Origin: Eutreptiella sp. 'Long Island Sound 2002'
Taxonomy: Eukaryota > Euglenozoa > Euglenophyceae > Eutreptiales > Eutreptiaceae
Length of the DNA: 64,000 bases
Assembly (NCBI GenBank): GCA_964036045.1
Contig: OZ038379.1
Coordinates: 123,158,691-123,222,690, forward strand
Reading direction: 5' to 3'
Positions 11,560 to 22,704 of this stretch are shown here, one piece after another. The translations under genes were made by a program, and so were the position numbers. Numbering within the stretch: position 1 is the first letter of the stretch; the number at the start of each line of letters is the position of its first letter. The notes under the pieces are model-generated. The model made no database searches. It was not told the DNA's origin and saw only the letters and a list, made by a program, of their open reading frames with translations.

Positions 11560-12165
11560 CTGGGGGGGGGGGGGGGGGGCTGTGGGCTGGTGGGTGGGTG
11601 CGCGCGCGAGGGGGACGGTGGTGCGGTGAGCTCAGCCGCAGAGCGTCACCGTGCGACCGACCGGGCGGAGGAGCGGCCGGGGAAGTCGGCCGGGGAGCCC
11701 GGGGCGCTCGAGGTGTCGGCGGGGCCGCGGTCGGCGGTGGGGCCCGCACCCCGCTCGGCGGGGACGAATCCCGCCGAGCATCATCCACGGGGGATAATCC
11801 TGGTGGAGGCGGGGGGGAGCGCCACGCCGTCCCCTCGCGGCCGAACCGGACCGGGACGGGCCCCGCCGGATGGATACCGGGGGGGCGGGCGGGGCTGGGC
11901 ACCGGGGCTCCGGGGCCCGGGTCCCTGGTGGTTGTGGGCCGGCGCGGGGGAGACCGGGCGGGCCTCTGGGCGGCGGCTGGTGAGGGGGGGCGTGGAAGGG
12001 CCGGGCGGGCTCGGGGGCGAACCCCGAGAGGCCCCCGGGGGCTGGGCGAAGGCTCCCGAGGGCGGCCGTTCCTTGAAGGGGGGGGGGGGGTTGCTCCCTG
12101 CCCGGGGGACGACGGGGGCCCCTCTTGAGCGAGGGGGGGGGGGGGAGGGCGTGTATCGCCCGGTG
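11560..12165. repeat. Macrosatellite block D (post-G copy), unit 1
   Basis: This is a full-length block D beginning with a poly-G run and ending with 'cttgagcgaggggg'. It contains the hairpin at 11753-11779. Compared with the pre-minisatellite copy it extends about 350 bp further right through 'gaaccggaccgggacgggcc' and 'ggccgttccttga'. Confidence 0.8.
11753..11779. ncRNA. Block D hairpin, copy 2 (perfect)
   Basis: GCTCGGCGGG and CCCGCCGAGC form a perfect 10-bp stem around GACGAAT. Confidence 0.4.
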
Positions 12166-12412
12166 TAGGGCCATGTCTATTCATGGTCGCGCGGCATGGG
12201 ACTATATCCCCCACCCTCCGCGACGGAGTCCCTTTTTTGGGGGGGCTGGGGGGGGGGGGGGGGCTGGCGGTTGTTGTGCGCTCCCTCCCTCGTGGGGGGG
12301 GGGGGTCGCCGGTGGGAGCTCCGTCCGGCTTGGCCGTTAAAACCCGGTGGCGTCCCCTGGGCTCGTGGGCCCCTTCGAGGAAGAACCTCGGATTCGCCGG
12401 GGGGGACTCCGC

Positions 12413-12416
<4 letters not shown>
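12166..12416. repeat. Macrosatellite block H, unit 1
   Basis: It carries 'GGCCATG' followed six bases later by 'CATGGTC' (an inverted repeat with one G-U pair), then 'GGGACTATATCCC', itself a short palindrome with a TATA core. It ends in 'gggggggactccgctatatg', which runs into the microsatellite. Other copies are at about 14500, 21540, 28086, 37985 and 48900. Confidence 0.75.
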
Positions 12417-12444
<28 letters not shown>

Positions 12445-13121
12445 TGTATGTATGTATGTATGTATGTATGTATGTATGTATGTATGTATGTATGTATGTA
12501 TGTATGTATGTATGTATGTATGTATGTATGTATGTATGTATGTATGTATGTATGTATGTATGTATGTATGTATGTATGTATGTATGTATGTATGTATGTA
12601 TGTATGTATGTATGTATGTATGTATGTATGTATGTATGTATGTATGTATGTATGTATGTATGTATGTATGAATGTATGTATGTATGTATGTATGTATGTA
12701 TGTATGTATGTATGTATGTATGTATGTATGTATGTATGTATGTATGTATGTATGTATGTATGTATGTATGTATGTATGTATGTATGTATGTATGTATGTA
12801 TGTATGTATGTATGTATGTATGTATGTATGTATGTATGTATGTATGTATGTATGTATGTATGTATGTATGTATGTATGTATGTATGTATGTATGTATGTA
12901 TGTATGTATGTATGTATGTATGTATGTATGTATGTATGTATGTATGTATGTATGTATGTATGTATGTATGTATGTATGTATGTATGTATGTATGTATGTA
13001 TGTATGTATGTATGTATGTATGTATGTATGTATGTATGTATGTATGTATGTATGTATGTATGTATGTATGTATGTATGTATGTATGTATGTATGTATGTA
13101 TGTATGTATGTATGTATGTAT
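12416..13121. repeat. (ATGT)n microsatellite, 0.7 kb
   Basis: Almost perfect tetranucleotide array with a single variant unit (GAATG) near 12669. It separates block H from block A. Confidence 0.98.
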
Positions 13122-13525
13122 TGTTGTTGTTGTTGTTGAGGGCACCCAGCACGTGCCGGCGGGGAGAAATTGCCAGACACGCTCTCCCTGGGCAGGGCGC
13201 AAGGGAGCAGTCGGCCGGCGTCACGCTGGCCGGGCGTGTGCCGACGACGACCGAGGGGGGGGGGGGGGGGGGGGGGCGCCATGTCGGGGGGGGGGGGTGC
13301 GCGCGCGAGGAGGAGGGAGGAGCCACCTGTGTGTGTTACCCTGGAGCCCTCCCCCACTGCGGGGGGGAGGGTGACCCGACCTGTGAGCGACGGAGGCGGG
13401 ATGGGGGGCAGGCTGGAGGGACCACCTGTTCGGGCACCTGCGGGGCCCCGCTTCCCCTTGCTCCCGGCCGCCGCTCCCCCGCGTCAGGGGAGGGGGCGTT
13501 CTGCCTGCGCGCCCCTGTACCGCAC
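13121..13525. repeat. Macrosatellite block A/B, copy 2 (variant B)
   Basis: It starts with (TTG)n after the microsatellite. Block B here is a divergent subtype ('ccacctgttcgggcacctgcgg', split across 13431-13445), shared only with the inverted copy at 35931-36335. Block C is missing and the 50-bp minisatellite follows. Confidence 0.8.
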
Positions 13526-13546
13526 GAGCGCGGGCGCGGTGGGGCG

Positions 13547-13800
13547 CTGCCTGTGTCCTGTGGGGCCCGCACAGCACTGCTGGTGCGGCCCTGGTGTGCG
13601 GGGGTTCCTGTGGGGCCCGCACAGCACTGCTGGTGCGGCCCTGGTGTGCGGGGGTTCCTGTGGGGCCTGCACAGCACTGCTGGTGCGGCCCTGGTGTGCG
13701 GGGGTTCCTGTGGGGCCTGCACAGCACTGCTTGTGCGGCCCTGGCGTGTGGGGGTTCCTGTGGGGCCCGCCCAGCACTGCTGGTGCGGCCCTGGCGTGTG
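13547..13800. repeat. 50-bp minisatellite, first array
   Basis: A 50-bp unit containing 'cagcactgctggtgcggccc' repeats about five times with few changes before the sequence gap. The same unit recurs about ten times at 36725-37225. Confidence 0.95.
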
Positions 13801-14000
13801 NNNNNNNNNNNNNNNNNNNNNNNNNNNNNNNNNNNNNNNNNNNNNNNNNNNNNNNNNNNNNNNNNNNNNNNNNNNNNNNNNNNNNNNNNNNNNNNNNNNN
13901 NNNNNNNNNNNNNNNNNNNNNNNNNNNNNNNNNNNNNNNNNNNNNNNNNNNNNNNNNNNNNNNNNNNNNNNNNNNNNNNNNNNNNNNNNNNNNNNNNNNN
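13801..14000. other. Assembly gap (200 N)
   Basis: This is a run of 200 undetermined bases. It falls inside the 50-bp minisatellite, so the true length is probably a collapsed or unresolved tandem array. Any reading frame drawn across it is meaningless. Confidence 1.
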
Positions 14001-14755
14001 GCAGAGGAGCGGTCGGGGCTGGCCAAAGTCGGCCGGGGAGCCCAGGGCGCTCGCGGTGTCGGGGGACCGCGGTTAGCGGTGGGGCCCGCACCCCGCTCGG
14101 CGGGGACGAATCCCGCCGAGCATCATCCACGGGGGCGAATCCTGGTGGAGGCGGGGGGGAGCGCCACGCCGTCCCCTCGCGGCCGAACCGGACCGGGACG
14201 GGCCCCGCCGGATGGATACCGGGGGGGCGGGCGGGGCTGGGCACCGGGGCTCCGGGGCCCGGGTCCCTGGTGGTTGTGGACCGGCGCGGGGGAGACCGGG
14301 CGGGCCCATGGGCTGCGGCTGGTGAGGGGGGGGCGTGGAAGGGCTGGGCGGGCTCGAGGGTGAATCCCGAGGGGCCCTCGGGGGCTGGGCGAGGGCTCCC
14401 GAGGGCGGCCGTTCCTTGAAGGGGGGGGGGGCGGGGTTGCTCCCTGCCCGGGGGACGACGGGGGCCCCTCTTGAGCGGGGGGGGGGGGGGGCGTGTATCC
14501 CCTTGTGTAGGGCCATGTCGATTCATGGCCGCGCGGCATGGGACTATATCCCCAACCCTCCGCGCCGGAGTCCCTTTTTTCGGGGGGGCTGAGGGGGGGC
14601 GGGGGGGGCTGGCGGTTGTGGAGTGCACCCTCCCATGCGGGGGGGGGGTTGCCGGTGGGAGCTCCGTCCGGCTTGGCCGTGTAAACCCGGTGGCGTCCCC
14701 TAGGCTCGTGGGCCCCTTCGAGGAAGAACCTCGGATTCGCCGGGGGGGACTCCGC

Positions 14756-14757
<2 letters not shown>
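14001..14757. repeat. Macrosatellite blocks D and H after the gap
   Basis: Block D starts inside 'gaggagcggtcggggctgg', its left edge lost in the gap. It is followed at about 14500 by block H with the perfect GGCCATG/CATGGCC inverted repeat. The order matches the D-H-microsatellite end of full units. Confidence 0.8.
14095..14121. ncRNA. Block D hairpin, copy 3 (perfect)
   Basis: 10-bp perfect stem GCTCGGCGGG/CCCGCCGAGC with loop GACGAAT. Confidence 0.4.
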
Positions 14758-14787
<30 letters not shown>

Positions 14788-14896
14788 TGTATGTATGTAT
14801 GTATGTATGTATGTATGTATGTATGTATGTATGTATGTATGTATGTATGTATGTATGTATGTATGTATGTATGTATGTATGTATGTATGTATGTAT
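14757..14896. repeat. (ATGT)n microsatellite, 0.14 kb
   Basis: Pure short tract between block H and the (TTG)n start of the next unit. Confidence 0.98.
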
Positions 14897-15330
14897 TGTT
14901 GTTGTTGTTGTTGTTGAGGGCACCCAGCACGTGCCGGCGGGAGAAATTGCCAGACACGCTCTCCCTGGGCAGGGCGCAAGGGAGCAGTCGGCCGGCGTCA
15001 CGCTGGCCGGGCGTGTGCCGACGACGACCGAGGGGGGGGGGGGGGCCGCCGTGGTGTGGGGGGGGGGGGGGGGGGGGCGTGTGGAGGAGGGTGGGGCTAC
15101 CTAGGGGCGCGCGTCGCTGTGAGAGGGACCACCTGCCCATGCGACCCTGGTTCCCTCCCCCGCCGTGGGGGGAGGGCGTGCGCACCTGTGCGAAACGGAG
15201 GCGGGATGGGGGGCGGGGTGGAGGGACCACCTGTCCGGGGACCTTCGGGGCCCCGGTTCCCCTCGCTTCCAGCCGCCACTCCCCCGCTACAGGGGAGGGG
15301 GCTACGTCCTGTGCGGGGGTGGAGTAAGGG
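14896..15330. repeat. Macrosatellite block A/B, copy 3
   Basis: Starts with seven TTG units. It is nearly identical to the copy at 3517 except for the length of its poly-G tracts. Confidence 0.85.
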
Positions 15331-15869
15331 GGCGGAGGGGGCGGGACTATGTACGGTCTATCCCCTGGTGCCCGTCCCTGTGTCTCGTGTGCGGGGGGCC
15401 GCGCGGCACGGCCGGCGGGGGGGCTCAGGCCTGGGCCGGGCGCGTGGGTAGCGGCGGGCGGCCGAGGCGGAGGCGGCGCCATGCGGGTGCGGGGCCCGTG
15501 GCGGTCGCGGGGCGGTGTGGGCGGACCGGCCGGCGGCCGGCGGTGGCCCTGAGAGCCCCACTGCATGGGGTCGGCGGGCGCGCCGGGGGCACGCGCGCCG
15601 CGCAGGCCTGGCCGTGGGGGGCGCGTGTGCAAGGGCGTCGGCGCGCCCGATGTGGGCCCCACTGCGGGCCGCGGGACCAGCGGCTAGCTGGAAGCGTGGC
15701 CTGGGGGCCGAGGCTTGGGCCGGGCGCGTGGGTAGTGGCGGGCGGCCGAGGCGGGTGGCGGCGCCATGCGGGTGCGGGGCCCGTGGCGGCCGCGGGGCGG
15801 CGCGGGCGGACCGGCCGGTGGTCGGCGGCGGCCCTGAGAGCCCCACTCCATGGGGTTGGCGTGCACGTT
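15331..15869. repeat. Macrosatellite block C, copy 2
   Basis: Two tandem ~284-bp repeats, with the 'gcgtgggta' phrase near 15443 and 15727, followed by 'ccccactccatggggt' at the right edge. Confidence 0.8.
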
Positions 15870-16424
15870 GGGGGGGGGGGGGGGGGGGCTGTGGGCTGGC
15901 GGCTGGGTGCGCACGCGAGGGGGACGGGGGTGCAGTGAGCTCAGCCGTAGAGCGTCACCGTGCGGCCGACCGGGCGGAGGAGCGGCCGGGGGTGGCCAAA
16001 GTCGGCCGGGGAGCCCGGGGCGCTCGAGGTGTCAGCGGGGCCGCGGCCGGCGGTGGGGCCCGCACCCCGCTCAGCGGGGACGAATCCCGCTGAGCATCAT
16101 CCACGGGGGCGAATCCTGGTGGAGGCGGGGGGGAGCGCCACGCCGTCCCTTCGCGGTCGAACCGGACCGGGACGGGCCCCGCCGGAGGGATACCGGGGGG
16201 GCGGGCGGGGCTGGGCACCGGGGCTCCGGGGCCTGGGTCCCTGGTGGTTGTCGGCCGGCGCGGGGGAGACCGGGCGGGCCTCTGGGCTGCGGCTGGTGAG
16301 GGGGGGCGCGGAAGGGCCGGGCGGGCTCGGGGGCGAACGCCGGGAGGCCCCGGGGGCTGGGCGAGGGCTCCCGAGGGCGGCCGTTCCTTGAGGGGGGGGG
16401 GGGGGGTTGCTACCTGCCCGGGCT
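15870..16424. repeat. Macrosatellite block D (pre-minisatellite copy), unit 2
   Basis: Full-length block D. It leads into minisatellite E through 'cctgcccgggctgcg', a junction also used in unit 4 at about 40315. It contains the covarying hairpin at 16069. Confidence 0.8.
16069..16095. ncRNA. Block D hairpin, copy 4 (compensatory pair)
   Basis: GCTCAGCGGG pairs perfectly with CCCGCTGAGC around GACGAAT. Relative to the usual stem, one G-C pair has become A-T on both arms (16073 and 16091), so pairing is preserved. Confidence 0.5.
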
Positions 16425-19400
16425 GCGTAGGGGCGCCGCGTGGTGCGGTGCAGGGGCGCAGCCGTGTGGGGCCGCGCAGGGGTGCAGCGTGCGGCCGCGC
16501 AGGGGTGCAGCGTGGGGCTGCGGAGGAGCGCGGCCTGGGGCCGCGTATGGGCGCGGCATGGGGCCGCGCAGGGGCGCGGCGCGGGGCCGCGCAGGGGTGC
16601 AGCGTGGGGCTGCGCAGGGGCGCAGCGCGGGGCCGTGCATGGGCGCGGCATGGGGCTGCGCAAGGGCGCAGTAGCGTGGGGCCGCGCAGGGGCGCAGCGT
16701 GGGGCTGCGTAGCGGCGCAGCGCGGGGCTGAGCAGGGGCGCAGTAGTGTGGGGCTGCGCAGGGGCGCAGCGCGGGGCCGCGCATGGGCGCGGCATGGGGC
16801 TGTGCAGGGGTGCACTAGCGTGGGGCTGCGCAGGGGCGCAGCGTGGGGCTGCGCAGGGGCGCAGCGCGGGGCTGAGCACGGGCGCAGCGTGGGGCCGCGC
16901 AGGGGCACAGCGCGGGGCTGAGCAGGGGCGTAACGTGGGGCTGCGCAATGGCGCAGTAGTGTGTGGCTGCGCAGGGGCGCAGCGTGGGGCTGCGCAGCGG
17001 CGCAGCGCGGGGTTGAGCAGGGGCACAGCGTGGGGCTGCGCAGGGGCGCAGTAGTGTGGGGCTGCGCAGGGGCGCAGCGCGGGGCGGCGCATGGGCGCGG
17101 CATGGGGCTGCGCAGGGGTGCAGTAGTGTGGGGCTGCGCAGGGGCGCAGCCTGGGGCTGCGCAGGGGCGCAGCAGCGTGGGGCTGCGCTAGAGGGCAGCG
17201 TGGGGCTGCGCAGGGGCGCAGCAGCGTGGGGCTTTGGAGGGGAGCAGCTGTGTGGGGCTGCGCTGGAGGGCAGCGTGGGGTTGTGCAGGGGCGCAGCAAC
17301 CTGGGGCTGGGCAGGGGCTCAGTAGCGTGGGGCCGCGCAGGGGCGCGGCAGCCAGGGCTGTGCAGGGGCGCAGCAGCGTGGGGCTGGGCAGGGGCGTGGC
17401 AGCGTGGGCGCAGCAACCTCGGGTTGCGTAGGGGCGCAGCAGCGTGGGGCTGCGCTGGAGTGCACCGTGGGGCTGCGCAGGGGCGCAGCAGCGTGGGGCT
17501 GCGCTGGAGTGCAGCGTGGGGCTGCGCAGGGGTGCAGCAGCGTGGGGCTGCGCTGGAGTGCAGCATGGGGCTGCGTAGGGGCGCAGCAGCGTGGGGCTGC
17601 GCTGGAGCGCAGCGTGGGGCTGCGTAGGGGCGCAGCAGCGTGGGGCTGCGCTAGAGTGCAGCGTGGGGCTGCGTAGGGGCGCAGCAGCGTGGGGCTGCGC
17701 TGGAGTGCAGCGTGGGGCTGCGTAGGGGCGCAGCAGCGTGGGGCTGCGCTGGAGTGCAGCGTGGGGCTGCGTAGGGGCGCAGCAGCGTGGGGCTGTGCTG
17801 GAGTGCAGCGTGGGTCTGCGCAGGGGCGCAGCAGCGTGGGGCTGCGCTGGAGTGCAGCGTGGGGCTGCGTAGGGGCGCAGCAGCGTGGGACTGCGCTGGA
17901 GTGCAGCGTGGGGCTGCGCAGGGGCGCAGCAGCGTGGGGCTGCGCTGGAGTGCAGCGTGGGGCTGCGTAGGGGCGCAGCAGCGTGGGGCTGCGCTGGAGT
18001 GCAGCGTGGGGCTGCGTAGGGGCGCAGCAGCGTGGGGCTGCGCTGGAGTGCAGCGTGGGGCTGCGTAGGGGCGCAGCAGCGTGGGGCTGCGCTGGAGTGC
18101 AGCGTGGGGCTGCGTAGGGGCGCAGCAGCGTGGGGCTGCGCTGGAGTGCAGCGTGGGGCTGCGTAGGGGCGCAGCAGCGTGGGGCTGCGCTGGAGTGCAG
18201 CGTGGGGCTGCGTAGGGGCGCAGCAGCGTGGGGCTGCGCTGGAGTGCAGCGTGCGGCTGCGTAGGGGCGTAGCACTGTGGGGCTGCGCTGGAGTGCAGCG
18301 TGGGGCTGCGTAGGGGCGCAGCAGCGTGGGGCTGCGCTGGAGTGCAGCGTGGGGCTGCGTAGGGGCGCAGCAGCGTGGGGCTGCGCTGGAGTGCAGCGTG
18401 GGGCTGCGCAGGGGTGCAGCAGCGTGGGGCTGCGCAGGGGCGCAGCAGCGTGCAGCTGCGTTGGAGGGCAGCGTGGGGCTGCGCAGGGGTGCAGCAGCGT
18501 GGGGCTGCGCAGGGGCGCGGCAGCCAGGGCTGTGCAGGGGCACAGCAGCGTGGGGCTGTGCAGGGGCGTAGCAGCGTGGGCGCAGCAACCTGGGGCTGCG
18601 TAGGGGCGAAGCAGCGTGGGGCTGCGTTGGAGTGCAGCGTGGGGCTGCGTAGGGGCGCAGCAGCGTGGGGCCGCGCTGGAGTGCAGCGTGGGGCTGCGTA
18701 GGGGCGCAGCAGCGTGGGGCTGCGCTGGAGTGCAGCGTGGGGCTGCGTAGGGGCGCAGCAGCGTGGGGCTGTGCTGGAGTGCAGCGTGGGTCTGCGCAGG
18801 GGCGCAGCAGCGTGGGGCTGCGCTGGAGTGCAGCGTTGGGCTGCGTAGGGGCGCAGCAGCGTGGGGCTGCGCTGGAGTGCAGCGTGGGGCTGCGTAGGGG
18901 CGCAGCAGCGTGGGGCTGCGCTGGAGCGCAGCGTGGGGCTGCGTAGGGGCGCAGCAGCGTGGGGCTGCGCTGGAGTGCAGCGTGGGGCTGCGTAGGGGCG
19001 CAGCAGCGTGGGACTGCGCCGGAGTGCAGCGTGGGGCTGCGTAGGGGCGCAGCAGCGTGGGGCTGCGCTGGAGTGCAGCGTGGGGCTGCGCAGGGGCTCA
19101 ACAGCGTGGGGCTGCGCTGGAGTGCAGCGTGGGGCTGGGTAGGGGCGCAGCAGCGTGGGGCTGCGCTGTAGTGCAGCGTGGGGTTGCGTAGGGGCGTAGC
19201 AGCGTGCAGCTGCGCTGGAGTGCAGCGTGGGGCTGTGTAGGGGCGCAGCAGCGTGGGGCTGCGCTGGAGCGCAGCGTGGGGCTGCGTAGGGGCGCAGCAG
19301 CGTGGGGCTGCGCTGGAGCGCAGCGTGGGGCTGCGTAGGGCCGCAGCAGCGTGGGGCTGCGCTGGAGTGCCGCGTGGGGCTGCGTAGGGGCGCAGCAGCG

Positions 19401-19799
19401 TGGGGCTGCGCTGGAGTGCAGCGTGGGGCTGCGTAGGGGCGCAGCAGTGTGGGGCTGCGCAGGGGCGCAGCAGCGTGCAGCTGCGCTGGAGGGCAGCGTG
19501 GGGCTGCGCAGGCGTGCAGCAGCGTGGGGCTGCGCAGGGGGCAGCAGCGTGAGGCTGTGCAGGGGTGCAGCAGCGTGGGGCTGCGCAGGGGTGCAGCAGC
19601 GTGGGGCTGCGCAGGGGCGCAGCAGCGTGGGGCTGCGCAGGGGTGCAGCAGCGTGGGGCTGCGCAGGGGTGCAGCAGCGTGGGGCTGCGCAGGGGCGCAG
19701 CGGCGTGGGGCTGCGCAGAGCAGCTGTGTGGGGCGGCGCAGTGGTGGGGGGGCTGTGCAGGGGCATAGCGGCATGGGGGTGCGCTGGGGCGCAGCTGGT
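16425..19799. repeat. Minisatellite E, copy 2
   Basis: 3.4 kb of the same unit family as 4701-10390. The left part has simple gcgcaggggcgcagcg units with 'gcatgggcgcgg' variants. The right part (17430-19500) is a very regular 49-bp dimer array. The end (19560-19720) has uniform 'ggggctgcgcaggggtgcag' units. Confidence 0.95.
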
Positions 19800-20944
19800 G
19801 GGCGGCCGGGGGCGGCGTGGGGTGCGTGGGGGGTGTGCCGTGGGGTGGTGTGGGGTGTGGCCTGCTACCTAGCCCTTCGCTACGAGGATGTGGCGAGGAA
19901 GACGCAGGGGAACTGAGGCCGGAGAGCCTGGGGATGGGGGCTGGGGCGCTGGCGGCGGGTTATCCCTGGCTGGGATGGCCGGGGTGCCCTGGGGTCCCGT
20001 GGGGGCGGAGGCTCCCCACGTCGGCCAGGTGCGAAACCACGACCTGTGTTTCCGTCACCGAAGTTTCTTAGGGTTCTACCCCAGGAACTTACCCGCCGCG
20101 GGGACTGTGGGCCGGGACGGCCAAGGGGACGACAATGAAGAGGAAATGGGGGGCCAGGATGAGCCTGGCGGTCGGCACCTTCCCTCGGCCTGGGGGAGGC
20201 CGTTGCCCGGGGGTATTCCCTTCCTCCCGTGGCCGTGGTGCTGTGGGTGGGTGGTGGTGTGGCTACCTCCCAACGGGTGTCTGTGCCCGGTGCCGTGGGT
20301 ACAGACCCCCGTTGGGGGCGGGTACGAAGCGCCCGGTCGCCTCGCCCCCCCTGCACAACAGCCCGCCAGGCGCCGGTTGGCCTTTAGCGCCAGCTGTCGT
20401 GGGGGGGGGCGCTCGGGGCAGTGCGGGGCCCCTCCGCTCTCCTGGCGGCCTGCACTGCCCGTATAATGCATCAAGGGGCGGCGCGGGCTCGTACCGCACG
20501 CGCGGGCCGCGCCGCCCCAGCCGGGGTGGGGGACACGGGGGGGGTCAGGGGGTCGCGGCAGGCGGATGGAGGGTGGCGGGGGCTCGTACCGCGCACCGGC
20601 GGGCCCCACCACCCTCCAGTCGGGAGGCGCAGCTGCTGGGGTTCCGGGGGCCCCACCCAGGGGCCTTCGGCCCCCCCCGTGCGGTTCCGGTGTGGGGGAG
20701 GCAAAGGCCACTCGCGGCCATGACACATGGTGCATAGGGAGGGAGGTATGACACATGCAACGCCATGATGCGTGTGGCAGGGGGAAGGGGTGCAAGGCCT
20801 GGACCCCCACCGCGTGCGGGGGGTCCTCTTGTTCGTAAGGCGGCCGCCCGTCGGCGGCTGCGGCACCCCACCTCGGGGGGCTTCGCTACCTGAGAGAGGA
20901 GGGGCGGGAGAGTGGGGGGGCGGTGGGGGCACGGCGTGCGGGCT
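19800..20944. repeat. Macrosatellite block G, copy 2
   Basis: Nearly identical to copy 1. It has the stem-loop at about 20060-20089 with one inserted T, and TATAAT plus the GC hairpin at 20462-20518. Like copy 1 it lacks the ~100-bp 'gtcgtgtagggtagagg' segment seen in copies 3 and 4. Confidence 0.8.
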
Positions 20945-21808
20945 GGGGGGGGGGGGGGGGGGAGGGGCTGTGGGCTGGTGGGTGGGCGCGCGTGTGAGGG
21001 GGAGGGGGTGAGGTGAGCTCAGCCGCAGAGCGTCACCGGGCGGCTGACCGGGGCAGAGGAGCGGCCGGGGCTGGCCAAAGTCGGCCGGGGAGCCCGGGGC
21101 GCTCGTGGAGTCGGGGGGCCGCGGTCAGCGATGGGGCCCGCACCCCGCTCGGCGGGGACAAATCCCGCCGAGCCTCATCCACGGGGGCGAATCCTGGTGG
21201 AGGCGGGGGGAGCGCCACGCAGTCCCCTCGCGGCCGAACCGGACCGGGACGGGCCCCGCCGGATGGATACCAGGGGGGCGGGCGGGGCTGGGCACCGGGG
21301 CTCCGGGGCCAGGTCCCTGGTGGTTGTGGGCCAGCGCGGGGGAGACCGGGCGGGCCCATGGGCTGCGGCTGGTGAGGGGGGGGGCGTGGAAGGGCCGGGC
21401 TGGCTCGGGGGCGAATCCCGAGAGGCCCCCGGGGGCTGGGCGAGGGCTCCCGAGGGCGGCCGTTCCTTGAAGGGGGGGGGGGGGGGGGTTGCTCCCTGCC
21501 CGGGGGACGACGGGGCCCCCTCTTGAGCGAGGGGGGGGGGAGGGCTTGTATCGCCCGGTGTAGGGCCATGTCGATTCATGGCCGCGCGGCATGGGACTAT
21601 ATCCCCAACCCTCCGCGCCGGAGTCCCTTTTTGGGGGGGGCTGCGGGGGGGGGGGGGGGGGGGCTGGCGGTTGTTGTGAGCTCCCTCCCATGCGGGGGGG
21701 GGTCGCCGGTGGGAGCTCCGTCCGGCATGGCCGTGAAAACCCGGTGGCGTCCCTTGGGCTCGTGGGCCCCTTCGAGGAAGAACCTCGGATTCGCCGGGGG
21801 GACTCCAC

Positions 21809-21812
<4 letters not shown>
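20945..21812. repeat. Macrosatellite blocks D and H, unit 2 end
   Basis: Block D (to about 21540) has the hairpin at 21147. Block H follows, with GGCCATG/CATGGCC near 21563 and the palindrome GGGACTATATCCC. It ends at 'ggactccactatatg'. Confidence 0.8.
21147..21173. ncRNA. Block D hairpin, copy 5 (perfect, loop variant)
   Basis: 10-bp perfect stem. The loop reads GACAAAT, so the change falls in the loop and not in the stem. Confidence 0.4.
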
Positions 21813-21840
<28 letters not shown>

Positions 21841-21864
21841 TGTATGTATGTATGTATGTATGTA
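21812..21864. repeat. (ATGT)n microsatellite, shortest tract
   Basis: Only about 50 bp of ATGT before (TTG)n. It shows that the unit boundary survives even where the array is short. Confidence 0.95.
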
Positions 21865-21994
21865 GTTGTTGTTGTTGTTGTTGTTAGGGCACCCAGCACG
21901 TGCCGGCGGGAGAAATTGCCAGACACGCTCTCCCTGGGCAGGGCGCAAGGGAGCAGTCGGCCCGCGTCACGCTGGCCGGGCGTGTGCCCGACAG

Positions 21995-22025
<31 letters not shown>

Positions 22026-22280
22026 TTCCCGCCTTCTGTCTGGGGGGGGGAGGGGGCGCGCGTCGCTGTGAGAGGGACCACCTGCCCGTGCGACCCTGGT
22101 TCCTTCCCCCGCCGTGGGGGGAGGGCGTGCGCACCTATGCGAAACGGAGGCGGGATGGGGGGCGGATGGAGGGACCACCTGTCCGTGGACCTGCGGGGCC
22201 CCGGTTCCCCTTGCTTCTAGCCGCCACTCCCCCGCTACAGGGGAGGGGGCTACGTCCTGTGCGGAGGTGGTGTAAGGGGG
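21865..22280. repeat. Macrosatellite block A/B, copy 4
   Basis: (TTG)n, then the A sequence with a 24-base poly-G at about 22000-22024, then B. The start reads 'ttgttagggcaccc' instead of 'ttgttgagggcaccc'. Confidence 0.85.
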
Positions 22281-22704
22281 GTGGAGGGGGCGGGGACTAT
22301 GTATGGTCTATCCCCTGGTGCCCGTCCCTGTGTCCCGTGTGCGAGAGGCTGCGCGGCACCGCCGGCGGGGGGGTTCAGGCCTGGGCCGGGCGGGTGGGTA
22401 GCGGCGGGCGGCCGAGGCGGAGGCGGCGCCATGCGGGTGCGGGGCCCGTGGAGGTCGCGGGGCGGTGTGGGCGGACCGGCCGGCTGCCGGTGGTGGCCCT
22501 GAGAGCCCCAGTCCATGGGGTCGGTGGGCGCGCCGGGGGCACGCGCGCCGCGCAGGCCTGGCTGCGGGGGGCGCGTGCGCAAGGGCGTCGGCGCGCCCGA
22601 TGCGGGCCCCGCTGCGGGCCGCGGGACCAGCGGCAAGCTGGAAGCGTGGCCTGGGGGCCGAGGCCTGAGCCGGGCGCGTGGGTAGCGGCGGGCGGCCGAG
22701 GCGG
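22281..22704. repeat. Macrosatellite block C, copy 3 (truncated)
   Basis: One and a part of the ~284-bp repeat. It passes directly into minisatellite E at 'gaggcggggctgcgcagg'. Unlike units 1, 2 and 4 there is no block D between C and E. Confidence 0.8.

Noticed and set aside
1087-13120. Long reading frames made of repeated Tyr-Val-Cys-Met or Ile-His-Thr-Tyr across the (ATGT)n tracts
   Set aside because: They are translations of a tetranucleotide repeat, exist in several frames on both strands, and begin and end at arbitrary flanking stops.
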